A stretch of DNA of 64,000 nt from Luteimonas sp. MC1825 (GCF_014764385.1 NZ_CP061714.1:806001-870000); one strand, 5' to 3'. Shown: positions 7,581-16,498, counted from the first letter of the stretch. The notes: generated by a model not told the origin, from the sequence alone. Numbers and translations: made by a program.

Positions 7581-10105
7581 GTCCGGAGGCGCAGGCGCAG
7601 GCGCCGTCAGCGATGCAGGCGAAACGGCCGGCACGCGGACGCGCCGATGCGCCGCTGACTGCGTGGTTCACCGCGCAGGGCTGGCGGCCGGCGCCGTTCC
7701 AGCGCGAAGCCTGGCGGCGCTACCTCGCCGGCGAATCGGGGCTGCTGGTCACGCCCACCGGCAGTGGCAAGACGCTTGCCGCGCTCGGCGGGCCGCTGCT
7801 CGAAGCCCTGCGCCTCGGCGACACGCCCGCGCCCAAGCGTGCGCGCCCCGGCGTGCCAGCCGCGCCGCGCCTGCGCGTGCTGTGGATCACCCCGCTGCGT
7901 GCGCTGGCGGTCGACACGGTGCGCGCCGTGCGCGAGCCGATCGCCGCACTCGGCGTGCCGTGGACGGTGGCCATGCGCACCGGCGACGCCAGTGCGCGCG
8001 ACAGACGCCTGGCACGCCAGGGCCTCGCCGACGTGCTGGTCACCACGCCGGAGTCGTTCGCGCTCGCCCTGTCGTATCCCGATGCCGGCGAGCTGCTCGC
8101 GGGCGTGCGCGCGGTGGTGGTGGACGAGTGGCACGAGCTGCTCGGCAACAAGCGCGGCGTGCTGCTGCAGCTGTGCCTGGCGCGGCTGCGAGCGCTGGCG
8201 CCCACGGCGCGCATCTGGGGGCTGTCGGCCACGCTCGGCAACCTCGGCGAAGCCCGCGACGTGCTGCTGCCGCACCTGCCGGATGCCGCCATCCTCGCCG
8301 CACCCAGACCGCGCAGGATGACGCTGGAGACCCTGCTGCCGGGCGAGGGCGAGCGCTTCCCCTGGGCCGGGCATCTCGGCCTGTCGCAGCTGCAGCGGGT
8401 GGCCGCGGTGCTGCAGCGCGTACGCAGCAGCCTGCTGTTCACCAACACGCGCTCGCAAGCCGAGCTCTGGCACCGCGCGCTGCAGGCGGTATGGCTGGAC
8501 GACCCGGCGACCCTGGCGCTGCACCACGGCTCGCTCGACGCCTCGCTGCGCGCCGCCGCCGAGGCCGGCCTGCGCGACGGCAGTGTGCGCTGCGTGGTCG
8601 CCACCTCCAGCCTCGACCTTGGCGTCGACTTCCCGGCCGTCGACCAGGTGCTGCAGGTCGGCAGCCCGAAGGGCATGGCGCGCCTGCTGCAGCGTGGCGG
8701 CCGCGCGCGCCACCGGCCGGGCGAGGCCGGGCATGTGGTGTGCGTGCCCACGCACGCGCTGGAACTGGCCGAATACGCCGCGGCGCGCGCTGCGCTCGCC
8801 GGTGGCCGCATCGAAGCGCGCCCGCCGCCGCGGCTGTCGCTCGACGTGCTGGCGCAGCACTGCGTCACCTTGGCGCTCGGCGGCGGCTTCGCTGCCGACG
8901 CGCTGCTGGCCGAGGTGCGCGGCACGCACGCGTTCGCCGACCTGCCGGATGCGGCCTGGCAGGCCGTGCTCGACTTCATCGTCCGCGGTGGTGGTGCGCT
9001 CGAGCACTATCCCGACTACCGCCGCGTGCTGCGTGACGACGACGGCGCCTATCGTGTGCACGACCGCCGCGTCGCGTTCCGCCACCGGCTGTCCATCGGC
9101 ACCATCACCAGCGACGGCAGCGTGCAGGTGCGTTACATGAAGGGCGGGCACCTCGGCGTGGTGGAGGAAGCGTTCGTGTCGCGGCTGCGGCCGCGCGACC
9201 GCTTCCAGTTCGCCGGCCGCACGCTTGAGCTGGTGCAGCTGAAGGACATGACCGCCTACGTGCGCGTGGCCACCCGCAACGACGGCATGGTGCCGCGCTG
9301 GCAGGGCGGGCGCATGCCACTGTCGAGTGAACTCGCCGCCGAGGTGGAGGCGATCCTGGCGCAGCCACCGGCGAGCCCGGAGATGCGCGCGCTGTCGCCG
9401 CTGCTCGCGCTGCAGACACAGCTCTCGGCGCTGCCCACGCCCGGCACGCTGCTGGTGGAAGCGTTGAAGACGCGCCAGGGCTGGCACCTGTTCGTGTTTC
9501 CGTTCGCCGGCCGTGCCGTGCACGAGGGCCTGGCGCCGCTGCTGGCGCTGCGCTGGGCGCGCGAGGTGCCGAACACGTTCGCCTGGGCGATGAACGATTA
9601 CGGCCTGGTGCTGAGCGCGCAGGTCGAAGCCTGGCCGGATCCGGCGCTGCTCGCGCGCATGCTGTCGCCCGACGGCCTGCTCGAAGACCTGCACGCCAGC
9701 CTCAACATCGCCGAGCTCGCGCGCCGCCAGTTCCGCGACATCGCCCGCGTCGCCGGCCTGCTGCCGCCGTCGCTGCCCGGCCGCGCCATCCGCTCGCTGC
9801 GCCAGCTGCAGGCCTCCAGCGGCCTGCTGTTCGACGTGCTGCGCCGCCACGACCCCGGGCACATGCTGCTCGCCCAGGCCGAACGCGAAGTGCTCGAGGC
9901 GCAGCTCGACGTGCGCCGCCTGGGCGACACCCTGCGCCGCTGCCGCGACCGCACGCTCGACCTGCACACGCCGCGCAGCCTCACGCCGCTGGCGTTCCCG
10001 CTGTGGGCCGAATCCATGCGCGGCCAGCTCAGCAGCGAAGACTGGCGCACGCGCGTGCAGCGCGCCGCGGCCCAGCTCGAGAAGCGCCATGCCCGACGTG
10101 CTTGA
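7577..10105 (+). CDS. Ligase-associated Lhr-like DEXH-box DNA helicase
   Basis: 842 aa. The ATGA overlap with the ligase stop fixes the start at 7577. Walker A TPTGSGKT lies about 55 residues in. The Walker B box is DEWHE within VVVDEWHELLGNKRG, followed by SATLGN and the C-terminal RecA domain with LQRGGRARHRPG. The long C-terminal extension is the Lhr-core type with winged-helix and DUF4145-like regions. Lhr proteins translocate 3'-5' along single-stranded DNA. In this cluster the protein is thought to unwind damaged DNA for the ligase, exonuclease and PdeM. Its end overlaps pdeM by 17 bases, so translation is probably coupled. Confidence 0.92.
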   Translation: MSPEAQAQAPSAMQAKRPARGRADAPLTAWFTAQGWRPAPFQREAWRRYLAGESGLLVTPTGSGKTLAALGGPLLEALRLGDTPAPKRARPGVPAAPRLRVLWITPLRALAVDTVRAVREPIAALGVPWTVAMRTGDASARDRRLARQGLADVLVTTPESFALALSYPDAGELLAGVRAVVVDEWHELLGNKRGVLLQLCLARLRALAPTARIWGLSATLGNLGEARDVLLPHLPDAAILAAPRPRRMTLETLLPGEGERFPWAGHLGLSQLQRVAAVLQRVRSSLLFTNTRSQAELWHRALQAVWLDDPATLALHHGSLDASLRAAAEAGLRDGSVRCVVATSSLDLGVDFPAVDQVLQVGSPKGMARLLQRGGRARHRPGEAGHVVCVPTHALELAEYAAARAALAGGRIEARPPPRLSLDVLAQHCVTLALGGGFAADALLAEVRGTHAFADLPDAAWQAVLDFIVRGGGALEHYPDYRRVLRDDDGAYRVHDRRVAFRHRLSIGTITSDGSVQVRYMKGGHLGVVEEAFVSRLRPRDRFQFAGRTLELVQLKDMTAYVRVATRNDGMVPRWQGGRMPLSSELAAEVEAILAQPPASPEMRALSPLLALQTQLSALPTPGTLLVEALKTRQGWHLFVFPFAGRAVHEGLAPLLALRWAREVPNTFAWAMNDYGLVLSAQVEAWPDPALLARMLSPDGLLEDLHASLNIAELARRQFRDIARVAGLLPPSLPGRAIRSLRQLQASSGLLFDVLRRHDPGHMLLAQAEREVLEAQLDVRRLGDTLRRCRDRTLDLHTPRSLTPLAFPLWAESMRGQLSSEDWRTRVQRAAAQLEKRHARRA

Positions 10106-10730
10106 GCTCGTCATCGCCGGCGAGCCGATGCGCCTGTACGCCGACCGCGCGCTGTACTGGCCGGCGCGCGGCCGGCTGCTGATCGCCGACCTGCACCTCG
10201 GCAAGGGCGACACCCTGCGCGCGGCCGGCATCGCCGTGCCCAGCGGCGGCACCGCGCACGACCTCGCGCGCCTCGACGCGCTGCTGCGTCGGTCGGGTGC
10301 CCGCGAGCTGTGGGTCCTCGGCGACTTCCTCCACGGACGCCACCAGCCGCAGGTCGACGCCGCCTGGCGCGCGTTGCTTGCGGCCCACGCCGGCTGCGTG
10401 GCCGCGGTGGTGGCCGGCAACCACGACCGCTTGCTGCTGCCCGATGCCGTGGGCGTGGTGCGCCTGCCCGACGACGTGCGCGATGGCCCGTTCCGCTTCC
10501 GCCATCACCCGCTGGACATCCCCGATGCCAGGGCAGGGCATGTGCTCTGCGGGCACCTGCATCCGGTGGCACGCCTGCCCGGATTGCCGGGGCGCCATCC
10601 CGCGCTCGCGCTCGACGCGCACGAGTCGGTCCTGCCGGCGTTCTCCGCGTTCACCGGCGGCCAGCGCCTCGCCGACACGCTCCACTGGGTGGCTTGCGCG
10701 GATGGCGTGCTGGTCGTGAATAGGCCTTGA
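10089..10730 (+). CDS. pdeM: Ligase-associated DNA damage response endonuclease PdeM
   Basis: 213 aa calcineurin-like metallophosphoesterase. The five signature blocks are visible in order: IADLHLGK (DxH), LGDFLHGRH (GD), AGNHD (GNHD), then CGHLHP (GHxH) near residue 155. Two divalent metals are expected. PdeM is the smallest member of the ligase/helicase/exonuclease cluster; the name comes from family knowledge. It overlaps the helicase by 17 bases and is the last gene of the operon. The nuclease role in DNA repair is inferred from the cluster. Confidence 0.9.
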   Translation: MPDVLELVIAGEPMRLYADRALYWPARGRLLIADLHLGKGDTLRAAGIAVPSGGTAHDLARLDALLRRSGARELWVLGDFLHGRHQPQVDAAWRALLAAHAGCVAAVVAGNHDRLLLPDAVGVVRLPDDVRDGPFRFRHHPLDIPDARAGHVLCGHLHPVARLPGLPGRHPALALDAHESVLPAFSAFTGGQRLADTLHWVACADGVLVVNRP

Positions 10731-10752
10731 CCCGCGCTCCACCACGCATCGG

Positions 10753-10758
10753 CTAGCG
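10753..10758 (+). promoter_or_regulatory. Possible -10 element for tspO (TAGCGT)
   Basis: TAGCGT ends 29 bases before the tspO ATG, the same TAnnnT and spacing pattern seen before several other genes in the window. No clear -35 box. Confidence 0.3.
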
Positions 10759-10787
10759 TCACGGGACCGCACCGGAGACCGCCCGCC

Positions 10788-11282
10788 ATGACCGAACGCA
10801 CGCGAAGCCCCTGGACCGGCCTCCTTGGCTGGGCCGCGACCACCTTCGCCGCTGCCGCCATCGGCGCGGCGGCCTCGATGCGCTCCGACGATTTCTACCG
10901 CCAGCTGGAAACGCCCTCCTGGGCGCCGCCCGGCTCGGTGTTCGGCCCGGTGTGGACGCTGCTGTACATCCTGATGGCGCTCGCCGCGTGGATGGTCTGG
11001 CGCCGTGCCGGCTGGGAGGGCGCGCGGCTCGCGCTCGCGCTGTACCTGCTGCAGCTGGTGCTCAACGCACTGTGGACATGGTGCTTCTTCGCCTGGCGCA
11101 TGGGTGGCCTGGCCTTCGCCGACATCGTGCTGCTGTGGCTGGTGATCGCCGCCACCACGTGGCTGTTCTGGCGGGTGCGGCCGCTGGCCGGCATGTTGAT
11201 GCTGCCGTACCTCGCATGGGTCACGTTTGCCGCGTTCCTCAACCACGCGTCGTGGCGCATGAACCCGCAGCTGCTGGGCTGA
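10788..11282 (+). CDS. tspO: TspO/MBR family membrane protein (tryptophan-rich sensory protein)
   Basis: 164 aa, five predicted transmembrane helices. The first helix contains WAATTFAAAAIGAAAS, followed by the family's signature SWAPPGSVFGPVWTLLY loop/helix and many tryptophans in helices 2-4. TspO binds porphyrins and steroids in the inner (or outer) membrane and modulates tetrapyrrole or stress responses. Here it stands alone after pdeM. The ligand in this organism is unknown. Confidence 0.92.
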   Translation: MTERTRSPWTGLLGWAATTFAAAAIGAAASMRSDDFYRQLETPSWAPPGSVFGPVWTLLYILMALAAWMVWRRAGWEGARLALALYLLQLVLNALWTWCFFAWRMGGLAFADIVLLWLVIAATTWLFWRVRPLAGMLMLPYLAWVTFAAFLNHASWRMNPQLLG

Positions 11283-11288
11283 TGCGAT

Positions 11289-11314
11289 GCGCCACGGCAA
11301 CCCCACCGTGGCGC
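11289..11314. terminator. Bidirectional terminator-like hairpin
   Basis: A perfect 9-bp stem GCGCCACGG / CCGTGGCGC with an 8-base loop lies between the convergent tspO and flavin reductase genes. Only a short T stretch follows on the plus strand. Confidence 0.6.
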
Positions 11315-11332
11315 GACGTTTCCGGTCCGGCC

Positions 11333-11908
11333 TCAGGCGTCGCGCGGCAACACCGTCAGCACGCGCGCGATGAACTCGTGGAACTCCCTGAGGTAGCCGC
11401 GCAGGAAATCCGCCGTGGAGCTGTCGGCGATTTCACCGGCGTCGTTGATCATCCCGTCCTTGAACTGGATGTAGGCCTCCGGCGAGTTCATCTGCGGCGA
11501 GTTCAGGAAGCCGAGGATGCTGCGCAGGTGCTGCTGGCCCACCGCGGTGCCGATGGCACCGGGCGAGGTGCCGATCACGCCGGACGGAATGTTGGCAAAG
11601 GAGTTGGTGCCCCACGGGCGGCTGGCCCAGTCGATGGCATTCTTCAGCCCGCCGGGGATCGATCGGTTGTATTCCGGGGTGATGATCAGGATGGCGTCGG
11701 AACCCTTGATCGCCTGCTTGAACGCCTTGCCGGCCTCGGGATAGTCGGCGTCGTAGTCGTAGCTGTAGATCGGCAGGTCCCGGTACGAAATCTCCTTGAA
11801 CGCGAGCTGCTCCGGCGCAAGCTTGAACAGCGCATTGGCCAGCTTGCGGTTGATCGAGTCCTTGGCGATGCTGCCGATCAGGTACCCGACGTTGTAGGTC
11901 TTCATCAT
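11333..11908 (-). CDS. NADPH-dependent FMN reductase (flavodoxin-fold quinone/azo reductase)
   Basis: 191 aa. Flavodoxin-like fold: GSIAKDSINRKLA binds the phosphate of FMN near the N-terminus, and ITPEYNRSIPGGLKNAIDWASRP is the family's signature flavin-binding and dimer segment. It reduces FMN or quinones with NADPH in the cytoplasm. Start at the ATG behind GGAGCAG. It lies 43 bases downstream of the sugar dehydrogenase gene on the same strand, so the two may share a transcript, but they act in different compartments. Confidence 0.9.
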   Translation of the reverse strand: MMKTYNVGYLIGSIAKDSINRKLANALFKLAPEQLAFKEISYRDLPIYSYDYDADYPEAGKAFKQAIKGSDAILIITPEYNRSIPGGLKNAIDWASRPWGTNSFANIPSGVIGTSPGAIGTAVGQQHLRSILGFLNSPQMNSPEAYIQFKDGMINDAGEIADSSTADFLRGYLREFHEFIARVLTVLPRDA

Positions 11909-11951
11909 CTGCTCCTGCTGCTGGGAACGGGTGGCCGCCCTGCGCGGCGTG

Positions 11952-13310
11952 TCATTTGCGCGTCACCTTGAAGATCGTCCCGTTGGCGTCATCGCTGACC
12001 AGCAGCGCGCCGTCCCGGGTCACGGTCACGCCGGCCGGGCGGCCCCAGACGCTTCCGTTGGCGACCACGAACCCGGTCATGAAATCCTCGTAGACGCCGG
12101 TCGGCTGACCGCCCTGCATGCGCACGCGGACCACCTTGTAGCCGGTCATCTGCGGCCGGCTGTGCGAGCCGTGCAATGCGACGAACGCGTCGCCGCGGTA
12201 CCCGGCCGGGAAGGCGTCATGGTTGTAGAACACCGCGCTCAGCGCCGACGAGTGCGCCTGGAACAACACCTCCGGCATGCGCACGTGGTCCTTGAGGTCG
12301 GGGCGCTTTCCGGCAAGCGCCGGATCTTCGCGGCCGCCGAGGTGGTACCAGGGCCAGCCGTAGAACGCGCCATCCTCGATGCGCGCCATGAAGTCCGGCG
12401 TGACATAGGGGCCGAGGTGGTCGCGTTCGTTGACGATGCACCACAGGTTGCCGGTGGCCGGTTGCATCGCCAGGCCCGAACAGTTGCGCAGGCCGGTGGC
12501 GTAATTGCGGATGTTCTTGCCATCGAGGTCGAACACGCGCACCACGGCGCGATCCTTTTCCTCGCCCCACGCGGCGCCACGGCCATCGGTCGCCTCGTGC
12601 GCCTGGATCTGCGCGGGCGTCATGTCGGGCATGCCCGCCACGCCGAGGTTGGACGCCGAACCGACCGATACGAACATGTGCTTTCCGTCGCGCGACAGCG
12701 CGAGGTCGCGCGTCCAGTGGCGCTTGGTCGGAATGTCCGCGATCAGGGTTTCGGCCGGCCCTGAAGCCTTGGTGTCGCCGCTGCCATACGGATAGCGGAC
12801 CACCTTGTCCGCTGCTGCGACATAGACGTACTGCGGATCCACCGCGGGCACGAAGGCGATGCCGTAGGGCCGGTCGAGGTTTTCGGCGAACACCGTTGGC
12901 GTGGCGGGTGTACCACCCGCGGCGGCACGCGCGGGGAACACCAGCACGCGGCCGGTGCCGCTTTCCGACAGGAAGATGTCGCCATTCGGTGCGGTGCGCA
13001 GCGTCCGCGGCTGCTTGAATCCCGTGGCGAACACCGTGGCGGCGAAGCCGTCCGGCACGTCGGGCAGGGCGCCCGCCACCGGAGCGACCACCTTCACATT
13101 GCCGGCGATCGACTTCTCGGGGTCGTTGCCGGTCTCCGGCGCCGGGACGTCGGCGGGCCTGATATGCAGGGGGTGGCCCGGCGCGTCCGACGACCAGTCA
13201 GCCAGGACCGCGGACCCCGTGCGGACATCCCCGGTCTGGCTGCATGCGACGAGGGCCAGTGCGGCCAGTGGGACGTGGATGTACCGCGGGACATGCGTCG
13301 GGATCTTCAT
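11952..13310 (-). CDS. Sorbosone/PQQ-type sugar dehydrogenase, periplasmic lipoprotein
   Basis: 452 aa. The start at 13310 is behind AGGAACG and gives a lipoprotein signal ending LALVAC. The remainder is a six-bladed beta-propeller of the glucose/sorbosone dehydrogenase family: NGDIFLSESGTGRVLVF, RPYGIAFVP, then TKRHWTRDLALSRDGKHMFVSVGS, AHSSALSAVFY and GDAFVALHGS. These enzymes oxidise sugars or aldoses with PQQ in the periplasm. Residues that bind PQQ (His in the RHW... and GSHS blocks) appear present. The exact substrate cannot be told. A longer upstream reading frame exists but lacks a ribosome site. Confidence 0.85.
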   Translation of the reverse strand: MKIPTHVPRYIHVPLAALALVACSQTGDVRTGSAVLADWSSDAPGHPLHIRPADVPAPETGNDPEKSIAGNVKVVAPVAGALPDVPDGFAATVFATGFKQPRTLRTAPNGDIFLSESGTGRVLVFPARAAAGGTPATPTVFAENLDRPYGIAFVPAVDPQYVYVAAADKVVRYPYGSGDTKASGPAETLIADIPTKRHWTRDLALSRDGKHMFVSVGSASNLGVAGMPDMTPAQIQAHEATDGRGAAWGEEKDRAVVRVFDLDGKNIRNYATGLRNCSGLAMQPATGNLWCIVNERDHLGPYVTPDFMARIEDGAFYGWPWYHLGGREDPALAGKRPDLKDHVRMPEVLFQAHSSALSAVFYNHDAFPAGYRGDAFVALHGSHSRPQMTGYKVVRVRMQGGQPTGVYEDFMTGFVVANGSVWGRPAGVTVTRDGALLVSDDANGTIFKVTRK

Positions 13311-13400
13311 GGGGCGTTCCTGGGGTGGCCGGGCCGGGGGCGAATTCGGCCATCTTTCGCGCCGGAGCGTAAGCGGACGGTGATTGGCGATGGCCTGGGC

Positions 13401-13406
13401 TAAAAT
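13401..13406 (+). promoter_or_regulatory. Candidate -10 box (TAAAAT) for the GGDEF gene
   Basis: TAAAAT lies 25 bases before the ATG at 13432, in an otherwise GC-rich region. It sits inside the longer reading frame that starts at 13384, which argues for the later start. No convincing -35. Confidence 0.45.
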
Positions 13407-13431
13407 GGCGGTCCGCCTGCATGAGTGCGCA

Positions 13432-15234
13432 ATGCCCAAACGCCTGAGACTGCCGCGTACCTATTGGGCCGACCGCTCGGTCCTGGCAGTGCTGATCGCA
13501 ACGACCGCGTGGCTCTCGCTCACGCTGGCGCGTGGCCCCGGCGAACTCGCGGCGATCTGGGTGGGCAACGGCATCCTCACCGGCTGGCTGCTGTCCAGGC
13601 GCACGGAAACCTGGCCGGGTTACATCGCGGTCGCGTTCCTGGCCGAGTTTCCGGCACGGATGCTCGCCGGGGACCAGCCTGTGTACGCGCTCGCGATCGC
13701 GGCGCTCAATTTGATGGAGGTGCTGGCGGTGGCCGGCTTCGTCCGCAGCCGCGTCCCCGACATCCGCGACCCGAAGAACTGGATGGCACTGGGCTGGATC
13801 GCCGCCGGAGCCACGCTGGTGGCCTGTGGCCTGACCGGGCTGATGGCGGCCGGCGTGGCCCAGGACATGCACGGCCAGCCCTTCCTGCGCTCGCTGGCCA
13901 ACTGGTATGCCGCCCACGTCGTGGGCATGGTGATCGTGGCCACGACCACACTGGTGGCACAGCGCGAAGGGCTGGGATTGTTCATCGCGGAGAACCGGCG
14001 CTGGAGCCTCGCCGGCTCCATGGCCGTGCTGGTCGCGGTGGGAGTCGCGGTGTTCCTTGCACCGTATCCCGTGATGTTCCTGACGTATCCCGCGCTCCTG
14101 TTTGTCGCGGTCCGCCACCAGTTCGCCGGCGTGGCGCTGGGCGTGATCGCATTGGCGCTGATCGGTGCCGTGGCCACCACGCTCGGCCATGGCCCCTTGT
14201 GGCTGCAGCAGGATCTGGCGGGTGCCGGGAGGATCGCGCTGCTGCAGATCTTCCTTGCCGGCGGCTGCGTGATGACCATTCCCGTCTGCCTGGCGATGGC
14301 CGAACGCAAGCGCCTCATCGCAGGCCTGGGCGAGAGCGAACGGCGGTACCGCATGCTTGCCGATCATTCGCACGATGTGATCACGCGCATGCGGGCCGAT
14401 GGCGAACGCCTGTATGTATCGCCGTCGGCCACCGAAATGTTCGGGTGGACACCCGCGGAGATGCTCGGGTCGCGCTGGGACATCCTGCATCCGGACGACC
14501 GCGAGAAACAGCGGCGGGCCATGGCCGAAGTACTCGCCACCGGGGAGCCGCGCACCGAGATCTACCGCGTGCGCCACAAGGACGGCCAGTACGTGTGGAT
14601 CGAGGCGGTGTCGCGGTGCATCCCGGCCAATGACGACGACGGCGGCGGCCAGGCGGACGTCATGCTCACCGCGCGCAACATCAACCGCCGCGTGGCGGCC
14701 GAGCAGGCGCTCGCGAAGAGCCGGCTCGAGCTGGAGCGGCTGTCGCGCGTCGACGTGCTCACCGATGTCGCCAACCGGCGCCAGTTCGAGGAACGCCTGG
14801 CGCTGGCGCTCAAGCGTCTGCAGCGCCACGGCACGCCGATCGCGCTGATGTACCTGGACATCGATCACTTCAAGCACGTCAACGACCGCCACGGCCACGC
14901 CGCCGGCGACGCGGTGCTGCAGGCGTTCGCCAGGCGCCTGTGCGACAGCGTGCGCGAGACCGACCTGGTCGCGCGCCTGGGCGGCGACGAGTTCACGATC
15001 CTGATCGAGGACGCCACGCCCGTGTCGGCCGAGACCGTCGCGCGCAAGGTGGTGGAAGCCACCGCGAAAGAGATCGATGCCGGCGGCACTCCGCTCAGCG
15101 TCACCACCAGCATCGGCATCGCGTACGCCGCGCGGGCTGTTGATGCCGCGACCTTGATGGAACAGGCGGACGCGGCGCTGTACGCGGCGAAGACGGCGGG
15201 GCGCAACGGGTATCACATGGCGGTGCAGGCCTGA
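13432..15234 (+). CDS. MASE1-PAS-GGDEF diguanylate cyclase
   Basis: 600 aa from ATG 13432 (alternative ATG at 13384 adds 16 residues). About eight membrane helices cover residues 15-290 (MASE1-type sensor). A PAS domain (about 300-425) contains YVSPSATEMFGW and a PAC-like HKDGQYVWIEAV motif. The GGDEF domain (about 435-590) carries GGDEF at 517-521. The inhibitory I-site RETD lies exactly five residues before GGDEF, so product inhibition by c-di-GMP is expected. No EAL domain. It makes c-di-GMP from two GTP at the inner membrane in response to an unknown signal. Confidence 0.92.
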   Translation: MPKRLRLPRTYWADRSVLAVLIATTAWLSLTLARGPGELAAIWVGNGILTGWLLSRRTETWPGYIAVAFLAEFPARMLAGDQPVYALAIAALNLMEVLAVAGFVRSRVPDIRDPKNWMALGWIAAGATLVACGLTGLMAAGVAQDMHGQPFLRSLANWYAAHVVGMVIVATTTLVAQREGLGLFIAENRRWSLAGSMAVLVAVGVAVFLAPYPVMFLTYPALLFVAVRHQFAGVALGVIALALIGAVATTLGHGPLWLQQDLAGAGRIALLQIFLAGGCVMTIPVCLAMAERKRLIAGLGESERRYRMLADHSHDVITRMRADGERLYVSPSATEMFGWTPAEMLGSRWDILHPDDREKQRRAMAEVLATGEPRTEIYRVRHKDGQYVWIEAVSRCIPANDDDGGGQADVMLTARNINRRVAAEQALAKSRLELERLSRVDVLTDVANRRQFEERLALALKRLQRHGTPIALMYLDIDHFKHVNDRHGHAAGDAVLQAFARRLCDSVRETDLVARLGGDEFTILIEDATPVSAETVARKVVEATAKEIDAGGTPLSVTTSIGIAYAARAVDAATLMEQADAALYAAKTAGRNGYHMAVQA

Positions 15235-15320
15235 GTACCGAATCAAGGCCGCATCTTCACAATCCATGTACGTGAGCCAACGTCAGACTGGGTGCGATTC
15301 CCCCACGAAGGAGCATTGAA

Positions 15321-15590
15321 ATGTTTCCGACCAAACAACATCTGGTAATGGCGCGCACGCTCGGCCTGGCGATCGTCGTCACCGTGGGCCTTTCCGCCTG
15401 CGCCACCTACGATGACGAGTTTGCAGGGATCAACTCACGCCTCGATCAGCTTGACACGAGGGTGCAGAGCGCGGCGCAGAGCGCCGAATCCGCCAATCAG
15501 TCCGCACAGCAGGCCAACCAGCGGTTGGATCAAATGGAAAGCCGCGTCCAGCAGCTTGAAGCGGCGCCGCGCCGCGCGCCGCGCGGTTAG
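15321..15590 (+). CDS. Small Lpp/OprI-like alanine-zipper lipoprotein
   Basis: 89 aa; the ATG is well placed behind AAGGAG. The signal peptide ends LSAC, a lipobox, giving a mature protein of about 63 residues. That mature part is a heptad coiled coil (INSRLDQLDTRVQ, then Ala/Gln/Ser repeats) like Lpp and OprI. Lpp family members are trimeric outer-membrane lipoproteins. In E. coli the C-terminal Lys is covalently joined to peptidoglycan; this protein ends in APRRAPRG with no terminal lysine. The next gene is an L,D-transpeptidase, the enzyme class that makes that bond, so the lack of the lysine is notable. Confidence 0.8.
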   Translation: MFPTKQHLVMARTLGLAIVVTVGLSACATYDDEFAGINSRLDQLDTRVQSAAQSAESANQSAQQANQRLDQMESRVQQLEAAPRRAPRG

Positions 15591-15631
15591 TCTTTTGCAA
15601 GGATCGCGACGAGCGGCCTGAGCCGTGACCT

Positions 15632-15651
15632 GGTGGCCTTTGCTGGCCACC
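15632..15651 (+). terminator. Rho-independent terminator candidate after the lipoprotein gene
   Basis: GGTGGCC, a 6-base loop TTTGCT, then GGCCACC; the stem can extend by two pairs. A T-rich run (about 15653-15670) follows on the plus strand. It lies 40 bases after the stop of the Lpp-like gene and overlaps the first codons of the longest L,D-transpeptidase frame, so that upstream start is doubtful. Confidence 0.65.
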
Positions 15652-16400
15652 GGTCTCCTTGTCTTCATTCAGTCTTCGTTCCGAGGAACATTCCCATCCC
15701 TACGTGCACACACCCTGCGGCTCGGGCCGTGATTGGTGCGCTGGCGCTTGTGCTGGCGTTCGCGAGCTTCGACGTGGCCAGCGCCGAGGATGCCGCCGTG
15801 CAACCGGTCGCCCCGGTCGACCAGCTTCCACCAGGCCAGGATGTGTCCGCCACGGTGATCGAGTTCGCGGGCTGGGTGGTCGCAGCCAAGGACAGCCAGG
15901 GCTATCCGTTCGCGGTTATCGACAAGGCCGCCGCACAGGTCCTCGTGTTCGGTGGCGACGGCCGGCTTCGCGGCGCGGCACCCGGGCTGTTTGGCTCGGC
16001 GGTCGGCGACCATACGGCCCCCGGCATCGCCGGTCTCGCGCTTCGCGAGATCCCGGGCCGCGATCGCACGACGCCTGCTGGTCGCTTCGTGGGCGGTTAC
16101 GGTCCGTCAATCGACGCTGGGCGCGTGCTGTGGGTGGACTACGATTCCGCCGTCTCCATCCACCCGACCGCGACCGGCGTCCCGGCCGAGCGGCGCCCCG
16201 AACGCCTTGCATCGCCTTCGCCGGACGACAACCGCGTCACGCATGGCTGCATCAACGTCTCGCCCGGGTTCTACGAGCAGATCATCCGTCCGACGTTCGA
16301 GGGGGGCGGGGTGTTCTACATCCTGCCGGATGCGGCGCCGATGGCGGAGACCTTCCCCGAGTTCGCGCAAAGTCGCGCGACTGCGCAAGGCGACGATTGA
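15633..16400 (+). CDS. L,D-transpeptidase (YkuD/ErfK-type), periplasmic
   Basis: Up to 255 aa. The catalytic block is VTHGCINV (HGCxN, nucleophile Cys), with an upstream SIHPT histidine at the family's usual distance. These enzymes form 3-3 peptidoglycan crosslinks or attach lipoproteins. The hydrophobic signal segment AVIGALALVLAFASF ends VASA|ED. The first ATG (15633) lies in a terminator-like hairpin. A GAGGAA ribosome-site-like sequence at 15683-15688 has no ATG/GTG/TTG nearby, only ATT at 15690 and ATC at 15696. GTG at 15729 is the only standard later start, but it leaves a signal peptide without positive charge. The start is therefore open. It follows an Lpp-like lipoprotein gene. Confidence 0.8.
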   Translation: MAFAGHRSPCLHSVFVPRNIPIPTCTHPAARAVIGALALVLAFASFDVASAEDAAVQPVAPVDQLPPGQDVSATVIEFAGWVVAAKDSQGYPFAVIDKAAAQVLVFGGDGRLRGAAPGLFGSAVGDHTAPGIAGLALREIPGRDRTTPAGRFVGGYGPSIDAGRVLWVDYDSAVSIHPTATGVPAERRPERLASPSPDDNRVTHGCINVSPGFYEQIIRPTFEGGGVFYILPDAAPMAETFPEFAQSRATAQGDD

Positions 16401-16408
16401 GGACGCGC

Positions 16409-16435
16409 AGGGCCCGCCCGCCAGTGGAGGGCCCT
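16409..16435 (+). terminator. Weak terminator-like inverted repeat
   Basis: AGGGCCC and GGGCCCT separated by 13 bases, followed by TTC, just after the L,D-transpeptidase stop. Confidence 0.35.
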
Positions 16436-16498
16436 TCTGGCCGCAAGCAGCCATGTCGTCATTGACGCATCGGCAGCCGACGAAGGAACCACTCATCC

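Noticed and set aside
7607-10420. A 937-residue frame antisense to the helicase
   Set aside because: Same shadow effect; no domain, no ribosome site.
13384-13431. Longer start for the GGDEF protein
   Set aside because: The extra residues are not typical and contain the TAAAAT element; kept only as an alternative.
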